From Manduca sexta (lineage: Eukaryota; Arthropoda; Insecta; Lepidoptera; Sphingidae): 64,000 nucleotides of DNA. Under the pieces are notes generated by a model, which had not been told where the DNA came from, did no database searches, and saw only the letters and a program-made list of their open reading frames with translations. This document shows, piece after piece, positions 56,373 through 64,000 of the stretch. A program made the position numbers and the translations under genes. The DNA lies in the NCBI RefSeq assembly GCF_014839805.1, contig NC_051118.1, positions 6,378,391 to 6,442,390 on the forward strand. Direction: 5' to 3'. Position 1 is the first letter of the stretch. Every line of letters begins with the position of its first letter.

Positions 56373-57477
56373 CCTACTAACAAAACCAAAACATATTAAA
56401 CTGTGAATTTAAACTTTTTTTTTGCTGACGCTACGTCTGCGTTGCGGCTATAAAGTCGAGTGGAGTCGCATAAACCCTTTATGTGATTTACTATGTATTT
56501 AATATGTACATATGTTTATGTATGAAGACTGTATGGGTACATAACATTTGAAGCAAATTCAGTGTAACGATTTAACAGGTTTCTTGTAAATGAAATTACT
56601 TTTAATAATTCCTTGGACCTTATTCTCTATGGAACACGTTATTTTGTCAGTGGGTAATAACAAGTACGTAACGCACCGCGTCGCGTTTAATACAACAAAA
56701 ATTGGCATGTAGACTACCATTCCACGAATGGAATAAGTATTATTAAAATTAATTTTACGAACATAACGTAACACTTTCGTATTACGAGTATACACTGTCA
56801 TACAGAATAAAGCCTAATTGCTGTTATCCTACTTTCTAATATTAAATCCTAGTTCCTTTATATATTATAGAATATCGATAGTCGATAGCATAGTAAGGAT
56901 TTTGACTAAGGGCAGCCGGCGGGAGTAAATAAAAAGCTAACTGATTACGAACGTAACAAAATAGATCTACGTGAGAACTCAACTGCGAGGCTTTTTCTAG
57001 TGTGGGCAAAGGTGTTCCTAAGGCAATGTCCACTCTTGTTCCTCCTCTAGTTACGCCTGTGTCAGTTCTAGGTCTCCTGTATGAGTTATAGTCTGGGTAG
57101 ATGCTACTACAATACCTATTTCTACAGCCTCAACAGAACCATTTTTCCCTTTCTTTTTGTATATTCTTTATTGTTCTCGTTCAAGATATATAAGTCAGTT
57201 CAATATCCATAGATCTAGACGCCCACGCGACGCACTCCAATTATAATCAGGAAATTGGTACGATAATATTTTCTACATAATCAATTATGCATCATGATGT
57301 ATCTGTGAACGATTCAATGGATTTTAAGACAGAAAATTTAATGTTTTATGATTATTTAATGAGCGAATGTATTTGATAAAGTTCTGTGATATATTATGTA
57401 TTTGCATTGGTATTTATAGCAATGATAAAAGAACATATTGTATTTATGTTCAGAATACATATACATACATAACTATG
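56373..57477. other. No gene recognised; one TATCGATA
   Basis: TATCGATA at 56873-56880, with 'tcgatagc' five bases on. 56890-57060 is a more complex segment with overlapping short ORFs and no domain. Confidence 0.45.
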
Positions 57478-57638
57478 AGTGGCGAAGGGAGATGTTTGGT
57501 TTGGTTTTCCGAAAAGTAACCCGACACAACATATAGAGACTATTTGCAAAAAATCAATTGTTCTAATGAGAATTAGATTTTACATAAATTACCAAATGGA
57601 AGCCGGCACGAATCTGGTCATTTGGACTCTTTGCCACT
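57478..57638 (+). mobile_element. MITE-1 reference copy
   Basis: AGTGGCGAAGGG at the left and CTCTTTGCCACT at the right. Internal 'gttttccgaaaagtaacccgacacaac' and 'ggaagccggcacgaatctgg'. About 161 bp, no coding capacity. Confidence 0.92.
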
Positions 57639-58341
57639 GATAATAATTGGATATTATAGTATTACATAAATTACAGAAATTCTCAACAAATTTCTACTAT
57701 AAAAATGGAGATGATGAGTCCGTTTTGAAACAAAAGGATGTTTGAATTTGGTTATGTTCTATCTTTCTGTATATATGAAAAAGCCATAAATCCATGTTAG
57801 ATTCTTATCAAAAACAATAAATATAATATCTTTGAGGATATTTTTGGATCTTATATTTTACCAAATCATAGGCTAATTTAATACTTGTTGTAAGGAATCT
57901 AAAACATTCCTTAACGACGCTTTCCACACCCAAACTACAACAAAAAACATCACTCAATAAATAATATTTATGATTCAGATCTATTAAATTAAACACATAA
58001 TACTGTGAATGAAAAACCGGTTGGGCGGACAAACTTATTATTATCGTTTCCGAACTTGTATTTTCAAGGTATACGGCCGAAATTCGTGTGTGTTGCCAGC
58101 AAAATATATTTGTTATTGTACTAGTCGATCACATATCGATAGTGATAAATAATGAAGTCACGACCAGAGAGACAGCTTTTTAAAAGTCAAACGTCAGTTC
58201 ATTCAACTGCATGGTTTGCATGTGCCGTTTTGTGGCACGTGGGCATCGCTCGTGACATTTCTTTAGCTTGTACGGACTTGTTTGGAGTTAGAATTGTATG
58301 TTTGAGAGTATTTTTGCTGAAACAATATCCATGTTATAATA
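57639..58341. other. No gene recognised; one TATCGATA
   Basis: TATCGATA at 58134-58141 within a more complex stretch (58020-58300). The 80-codon ORF at 58152 runs into the Helitron below and has no domain. Confidence 0.45.
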
Positions 58342-58628
58342 TCTATATATATAAAAATGAATCCCTATTTCCCTTGGTCACGCCATCACGCTAAACGGCT
58401 GGACCGATTTCACTATTTTTTGTTTGTTATGTTTGTTATTGTCAGGAGAAGGTTCTTATGAAAGATAAAATTCAAAAAATTGCGCGGAAAATTAGAAAAT
58501 TTAAGAAAACTTAACGAAAATATTAATTTTATATAACTGTCAATTGTTTGAAATAACTGTCAGCGATTGACAGAATGCGCGCTGCAAATTCATAGTTAAG
58601 ACGGGACAACGTCTGTCGGGTCAACTAG
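58342..58628 (+). mobile_element. HEL-2, full-length Helitron-like element
   Basis: Starts A|TCTATATATATAAAAATGAA. The body has 'ggtcacgccatcacgc', 'cggctggaccgatttcact' and 'aggagaaggttcttatgaaag'. It ends with the hairpin-forming 'ggacaacgtctgtcgggtc' then CTAG|T (58625-58628). At 287 bp it has no coding capacity. A minus-strand copy lies at 63188. Confidence 0.92.
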
Positions 58629-58734
58629 TTTGAAATAAAATAAAGATAACATATTGTTAAGTAACGTTTAATATGAGGTGTTATGAATTTTGTATAGATA
58701 GCTTTTAGAAATACGGTTAGCTGGGTTTTCCTGG

Positions 58735-59050
58735 AGCGACGCCTTATTTTTTTTTGGTTTGAATGACGAGACGAGCTTACGCCTGGTGGTAAACGATACG
58801 AGCACCCATAAACAGAAGAAACGACATAAAACACCTTGAATTACAAAGTATTGTTTGGTATTCCACTGCGCTCGCCATCCTGAGACATGAGATGTTAAGT
58901 CTTATGTCCAGCAGTTACACTGGCTACAATGTCCTTCAAACTGGAACACAACAGTGACTACACACTGCTGGCGGCAGAAATAGACATTGCGGTGGTACCT
59001 ACTCAGGCGGACTCTCACACATGAGAGACCTACCACCAGTAAACGACCAG
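58735..59050 (+). repeat. REP-H dispersed repeat, long copy
   Basis: Contains 'gagcttacgcctggtggtaaacgat', 'gtttggtattccactgcgctcgccatcctgag', 'aacacaacagtgactac' and 'ggcggactctcacacatgagag'. The last part matches 2034-2182 in inverse orientation. A common lepidopteran repeat of unknown class. Both 58625-58834 and 58987-59187 ORFs are repeat sequence. Confidence 0.75.
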
Positions 59051-59250
59051 CCACCAGCCTTACGAGTCAAAAAGGCCAAACACAAACTTACTATCATTAT
59101 GTTGGTAAAGAGAGAACAAAAATATTTTTCACGAACAACGACATTACTCAGTTGTCCTTACTTTACGGTTCAATGGTTGTATTGTAGCATTTAACTGGAA
59201 GTCATGTATATGGTGATTTAAAAATACATAAAATAAAACATATTTTTTTG

Positions 59251-59395
59251 GTACCGGCGAGAATGCATGAAAAGATTGATGAAGGTGGAGGAAGCGCGAA
59301 AAGTATGCCAGGATCGTGCAAAGTGGCAATCCATAGTCTCTGCCTACCTCAATGAGATAGAGGTGTGAAACTATGTATGTAGGTATATTTTTATA
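59251..59395 (+). pseudogene. LINE C-terminal fragment, intact frame, with 3' tail
   Basis: Codons from 59261 read without interruption to TGA at 59366-59368. They contain 'KVEEARKVCQDRAKW' and 'SIVSAYLNEIEV', the DR--W------Y motif that ends many LINE ORF2 proteins. The upstream RT domain is absent. The 3' part ('ctctgcctacctcaatgagatagaggtgtga') parallels the tails of 9271-9350 and of SINE-A. Confidence 0.8.
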
Positions 59396-59622
59396 TCTAT
59401 ACATATCATAAAAGAAAGTCCCCTTTTTTGTCCGTCTGTATGTTATCGATTTATCAAAATCTACTTCAGTAGAACAGTAGTATTGAAAGGATTTTTATAA
59501 AATTTGGTATAGACATAATGTAAGATCTTGGAAAGGTTATAGGCTACTTTCTGACCCGGAAAAATATATAAGGACTTTTATGCCGGAAAACTCCTTTACG
59601 CGGAAGAAGCGATTAAAACTAG
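59396..59622 (+). mobile_element. HEL-1 full-length copy, diverged
   Basis: A|TCTATACATATCATAAAAG at 59396. The body has 'atcaaaatctacttcagtag', 'ataaaatttggtatagacat' and 'ggaaaggttataggctactttctg'. The 3' hairpin is decayed ('cgcggaagaagcg') but CTAG|T is present (59619-59622). It inserts just beyond the LINE tail. Confidence 0.87.
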
Positions 59623-60284
59623 TTGAAAATAAAATCAATTAACTCATGCCATGATAATATTTGCTAAAGTATAATAAACTGAACAATTTCATATTTGAAA
59701 GTAGTTTGAAGTTTGTTTTCTCTATATACTTCTTAATTCTGAAACTAGATGACTCAAGCCATTTACAATTCTAGATTGCAATTTTACGATCAAATTATGT
59801 TTTCCGATAATCATTTAATTGCATCACCATGACCCTCATTAGTACTAGACCAATGCTAGACGGACCTTAATGCAGGCACTAATTATGATGCCAGGCATGG
59901 TAGCAACTGTCTGGCATCAGTGATGTTTTCATTCATCATTCGTTCTGAGTAATTATGGCGATGTTGTCAGAAATTTATTTTGTGATATTGGTATGCTTGT
60001 TGCCTGTTTATTACCATAGTTGTAGCCGTACTGTCTAGCGCAGGTACGACTGTCGTGCTGAGATACCGAGTTCTATTCTCACGCCAGGGAAAATATTAGT
60101 TCGGAAACTGGACTTAGTGATTGATTTGTTTGAAATCTCGTCGAACTAATATAAGGAATAAGCACTGCAAGAAATAACCTCTTTGGTTTAAAATCGCGTC
60201 TGGCAATTCCTATAAATCCTTATCAATATCATGCATTTTTATGACATCGTATAGTGAAACTTAGAATTCTATCTAGTGTCAACA
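59623..60284. other. No gene recognised; weak tRNA-like word
   Basis: 'gagttctattctc' at about 60068-60080, preceded by 'gtacgactgtcgtgctga', resembles a decayed SINE head. Not strong enough to call. Confidence 0.4.
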
Positions 60285-60390
60285 GGCCGGCATAATTGTG
60301 TCGACTGTCGAGGGGTTATAATCTCGTTAGTCGACATTCTATTGGTCACCACTCCACTTACTATCGCGTCACTTTGTGTGCCAGTATAAA
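60285..60390 (+). repeat. REP-C 3' half
   Basis: 'aacaggccggcataattgtgtcgactgtcgagggg' and 'gtcgacattctattgg' match 38880-38945. Palindrome arms are partly preserved. Followed by A-rich sequence. The 75-codon ORF is repeat-derived. Confidence 0.75.
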
Positions 60391-60639
60391 CGAAAAAAAA
60401 AATAAAAAAAATCGACGAGGTTTGCGAAGTACTAAGCTATATTTAATACTTAAATATGAAAACATACATCGACAATCTGAGACGTTATTATCACCATTTA
60501 TAAAATTACAAATACTTCTTTAATAGCAGACCATAATCTGCGATATACTAAGTTGCAACACTTAAATAAGAAATTACAAATAATCATCAATCATTTCATA
60601 AAATTACAAATAATTCTTCACATAATAATCCGATGAACT

Positions 60640-60740
60640 ATTGCGTTTAGTATCCCCCTGTGCAGCGGTCGGGTCGGGTGCGGCCGCGACCGCGCGTGTC
60701 CGACGTCCTTCCGACGCGCCCGAACCACTTGTAAACAAAT
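60640..60740. promoter_or_regulatory. Small CpG island
   Basis: 60655-60725 is very G+C- and CpG-rich (words such as 'gtgcggccgcgaccgcgcg') inside A+T-rich DNA. TATCGATA lies about 110 bases downstream (60840-60847). No recognised repeat or protein. Confidence 0.3.
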
Positions 60741-60959
60741 CACCGCATAACGTCATTCTGTTTGGAAATTATGGTATTTATTGCAATAGACATCGCTATA
60801 TATATTTAATACAATATAATGTGAAGGCACATCACTACATATCGATAGTTGAAACATTTTTGCGACACTAAGTTACATACATATTTAAAATCAGCACTGT
60901 TTCTATGTTTTTTATTCTAGTTAAAAAAATCGAAAATAATGTCGCTTAAGTCCATTAAT

Positions 60960-61120
60960 TCATTTCTAAAATCATGTGTGTATTCTTTGTGAATATATCG
61001 TTCCCTTTAACGGTGAAGGAAAACATCATGAGGAAACCTGCACATCTGAGAAGTTCTCTATAGGAATTTCGAAGGTGTGTGGGGATGATCATTCTTTCTT
61101 CGTATGAAGTCTACCAATCC
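60960..61120 (+). mobile_element. SINE-B internal fragment with a short insertion
   Basis: 60964-61080 is almost identical to 54604-54718 ('aaatcatgtgtgtattctttg' through 'ttcgaaggtgtgtg'). The SINE sequence is then interrupted by about 24 foreign bases (61081-61104) before 'gaagtctaccaatcc' resumes. High similarity suggests a recent common source. Confidence 0.85.
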
Positions 61121-61179
61121 TATAGGTATAAGGTTGCTTCGATTTTTTACTCAGAATAAATGTAATCGAGTTAAATATT

Positions 61180-61320
61180 TATTGTAAACATTTATACATA
61201 ATCGATTGACAAACATAATCGATATTACAGAGAATTGATCGATTATAATTTGATTATATAATTTACATATAATTGTGATGCGACAAAACAAGTCAATATC
61301 GGTATCATTACGCTTATGAA
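61180..61320. other. ATCGAT-rich A+T segment
   Basis: AATCGATT, AATCGATA and GATCGATT lie within about 50 bases (61201-61246). No repeat family recognised. Confidence 0.3.
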
Positions 61321-61849
61321 TGTTTAATGGGGGTAAACAGTTTGCGTTGCATTAAATGTGCATTAACAGTGCCTTGGAGCGTGACGTGTGCGTGGGCGCG
61401 TGATGCATCGCCGGGCCTCAAACCTTGTACTGTCGCGAGATCCGATGCTAGAAGACGCTAATGTATTGAATAGGCGACAACTAAAAATGCATGTCATACT
61501 TAAACTAAATTAAATGTATTATTATTTTTTGGTATAAGTTACAAACAGTTCTTAGGAGTTCTTTTAAATAATAATAATACTAAGTGACATGTTATGTTAT
61601 TGGATTAATTTATTTACATTCATAACTCAAATTGTACCGACCGACCGAAGAACACACATATGCCCTCCGAGCCTCCGAGCTAAAATACTTTTGCTTAATT
61701 CAGGAAAGACATTTACAAGTCTTATCAACCAATAATCCCCAGACAACTTTGAGGACACTTATGAACTTCAAAGATGCAGCCGATTCAATGCGATCTTACT
61801 GTTCTAGAATATAAATTCTAATTTCAAATTCCGCGCCAAAATCCCAACC

Positions 61850-62040
61850 CAACAATAAGACGCAAGCTAGCTCTAACACGGTCTCTCATACCCGCGGGCC
61901 GCTCCCGGCTAACTGTCGGTCACGGGTCGTGGCGCGGCGCAATTAACGCGCCCGCCCACCCGTGACGGAGCGCCCTCCGACCGCTGCCTCGTTCGGATTT
62001 TAAAACTTTATCCGCGCTCGTGTTCTGTAACGAAGTGGCC
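61850..62040. promoter_or_regulatory. CpG island with G+C-rich hairpin
   Basis: Strongly G+C- and CpG-rich. GTCACGGGT (61919-61927) and ACCCGTGAC (61958-61966) are exact inverted repeats. Further complementarity lies inside ('ggcgcggcgc' against 'gcgcccgcc') around a central AATTAA. No repeat family recognised. It could be a promoter, an enhancer or a structured noncoding segment. Confidence 0.35.
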
Positions 62041-62779
62041 AGATTCTATTCCATATTTAAAATAGATGAAACAAGATGGCTGATTTGTGCAATTATTTTC
62101 ATATTCATCTTATTGCGTGTGCATATCTGGAATTATTGAAATTAATTAATGGTTTTCAAACTTATTTTTAGTTATTTTATATCAAAATTAAGTCAAATTT
62201 TAAAGAAATAATTGCCTATTGAACTAATACAACATAAAAAACAAGGAGGAAATAAATACAGCTGAATTTATAATTTCAAAACTGGTTACATAAATCTACC
62301 ATCATTCAAAATTAAATATAGGTGAGTTGTAAATACAAAAATTTACATGCAGAATAAAATTAATATAATCATAAAAAACATACGAATCTAATCTGCATAT
62401 AGTTTTTCCTATTATTTTCCTGTTAAGACGGATGCATCGGTTTAATTAAGAAGCTGTCCGAAGAACACTTACCCAACACAGAACAAAGGTTTCCGAACGG
62501 ATGGGCCCAGTAAACCGGCAAAATTCAAATTTCTATGAGAATAGCAGAGAAACGAGCAATATCCGTTCCATTTTCGCAACGCGTTTCGGTTTCGGCTTTT
62601 AATTGGAGGATACACGGGTGTCATGGACACCCTATTTATTGGTGCGTAACCTTTTCGGATATATTTGAAAATGGAACGACTATTCATTTAAATTATTGTA
62701 ACGGTTTGGTACAAAATTACCAATCAATGTAGCATTTTACTGTTACCAATATACCTAGGATCAATGGTAGCATAATTGG
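62041..62779. other. No gene recognised
   Basis: 62465-62690 is less A+T-rich, with opposite-strand ORFs lacking a domain. Nothing else seen. Confidence 0.45.
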
Positions 62780-62784
62780 GAATA

Positions 62785-63045
62785 AAACAGTTTGTACCAC
62801 CGAAGGACTCAAGTTCAAAACCCGGGGCACACACCTTTGACTAGTCAAAGTAATGTGTCTATTGTTAATTAATTATCGCTCGCTTTAATGTGTAAAAAAA
62901 CATCGTGAGGAAATCTATGTAAAGTCTGCTAACCCGCACTAGGTCCGCGTGGTAGACTAAATTTAAACCTTTTTCAGTAGGAAAAACCCGTGCTCGCTTA
63001 GTAGTGGGCAGTATAGAATACAAAGCTGGTATTAATATTTAGAAT
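62785..63045 (+). mobile_element. SINE-B copy, decayed
   Basis: Box B region 'caagttcaaaacccggggcac', 'cacctttgactagtcaaag', 'cgctttaatgtgtaaaaaaacatcgtgagg', 'cactaggtccgcgtggtagactaa' and 'gtagtgggcagtatagaata'. Several deletions; an old copy. Confidence 0.82.
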
Positions 63046-63187
63046 AATATACCTAGAGGGTCACTCATATTTTAAATGGATCGTAAAAAATAAGAAATAT
63101 ACACGATTCCTCGATAGATATACTATGTTTAATTTTTTAATTACTTTTATCTGGATTAGAAAATAGTAGTATATATATTATTGATAA

Positions 63188-63422
63188 CTAGTGGACCCGA
63201 CAGACATTGTCCTATCTTAACTATGAATTTGCAACGCGCATTCTGTCAATCGCTGACAGTTATGTAAAATTAATATTGTCGTTAAGTTTCCTTAAATTTT
63301 CTAATTCTCCGCGCAATTTTTTGAGATTTTTCTTTCATAAGAACCTTCTCCTGACAATAACGCATACAACAAAAAAAAATAGTGAAATTGGTCCAGCCTT
63401 TCACGCGTGATGGCGTGACCAA
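63188..63422 (-). mobile_element. HEL-2 copy, 5'-truncated
   Basis: Minus strand: ends in CTAG (63191-63188) preceded by the same 'agacattgtc...' hairpin segment as 58600-58625. It shares 'gcgattgacagaatgcgcg', 'aggagaaggttcttatgaaag' and 'ggcgtga'. It stops near 63422, so the 5' TC end is missing. It is inverted relative to the copy at 58342. Confidence 0.9.
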
Positions 63423-63595
63423 TATTGATCGAAATAGACCATTAGTTAAGTGAGACATTAGGCCCAGAAAAACCTGAAATAATTCCTCCCCTAGTTACAA
63501 CTTATGATTAAAATATTAAAATAATGAGATATGTATTATATAATTTATTATATAATGAAGTTGGGTTGTTATTTTTATTATTCAATGTAATTTAA
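63423..63595. other. No feature recognised
   Basis: A+T-rich sequence leading into the splice-like junction. Confidence 0.4.
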
Positions 63596-63622
63596 TTACT
63601 CTATTATTTTTTACAGGTAAGT
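63596..63622 (+). promoter_or_regulatory. Candidate recursive splice site (ratchet point)
   Basis: ATTATTTTTTACAG ends at 63616 and is followed directly by GTAAGT, the best possible 5' splice site. It has the same strand and architecture as the junction at 30496. A second good 5' splice site, TATTAG|GTAAGA, lies 73 bases downstream (63689/63690) and could end a recursive-splice exon. Confidence 0.5.
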
Positions 63623-64000
63623 TCGAGCACTTATTTAAAATTCTGTAAGTTTAAAAAACACCGTCTTCAGCCAACGAAGTTTCTATTAGGTAAGATATTC
63701 AAATCGTGTTGAGCCAAAAATAAAACTTTTAATTGACGCTACTTTTTACTGATCTTAGGGGAATTTATTTTATATGTATCAGGATTTTAAATTTTAAAGC
63801 ATTTATAGTTAATATGAGTTTAAAAGTAGATAAGGATATAAATGGATCTACATAAAAATGGCCGCCGGAAGGCGGGCGCAAGGGGGTGCGCGTGCACCAT
63901 CTTCCCCTGTCCGAAACAAATCACAATAAAAATAACTATATGGGACACATGGGGACAACGGGAATCATCGACCACAGAGATTATGGTTTAACATATGCAA
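63623..64000. other. No gene recognised
   Basis: A G+C-rich patch lies at 63858-63895 ('gccgccggaaggcgggcgc'). Otherwise A+T-rich to the end of the window. Confidence 0.45.

Overview
The window looks like a stretch of a lepidopteran (moth or butterfly) nuclear genome. It is strongly A+T-rich. I find no open reading frame that reads as a conserved host protein, no rRNA or genuine tRNA gene, and no bacterial-style operon or CRISPR array. What it does contain is a dense, layered set of insect transposable elements of kinds typical of Lepidoptera: two tRNA-derived SINE families, LINE tails, short Helitron-like elements ending in a hairpin plus CTAG, several MITE families, a DD37D (maT-type) mariner, and a short non-autonomous LTR element. 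Most of the short ORFs are chance, or are parts of these repeats. The assignment to Lepidoptera rests on recognising the repeats and is not proven.

Layout. 1-16 kb: A+T-rich DNA with a 33-bp minisatellite, a palindromic element (3402-3611), a diverged tandem duplication (4604-4997), two LINE C-terminal fragments, one full SINE and a foldback MITE. 16-26 kb: a dense cluster of GCCAT motifs (17154-17416), scattered MITEs and SINEs, and a CpG-rich CCAAT/TATA promoter-like block (24660-24900). 26.3-27.5 kb: a complete but gene-less LTR element with target duplication, primer-binding site and polypurine tract. 28-40 kb: SINEs, Helitrons, palindromic repeats and a very short 5'-truncated LINE with a perfect 15-bp target duplication. 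40.7-42.0 kb: the maT mariner with a four-times frameshifted transposase. 42-64 kb: a SINE/Helitron/MITE graveyard with nested insertions, separated by single-copy-looking CpG-rich patches.

The most interesting host signals are two junctions on the + strand, at 30496/30497 and 63616/63617. In each, a polypyrimidine tract and CAG are followed at once by a good 5' splice site (GTGAGT or GTAAGT), as in Drosophila recursive splice sites. If real, the window lies inside one or more very long introns of a + strand gene. Together with the GCCAT cluster, the CpG-rich unique patches and an apparent excess of TATCGATA octamers, this would fit a long regulatory intron of a developmental gene. That is inference; no exon is visible here to name the gene.

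Family labels used below are local: SINE-A and SINE-B, HEL-1 and HEL-2 (Helitron-like), MITE-1 to MITE-4, REP-C, REP-E and REP-H.
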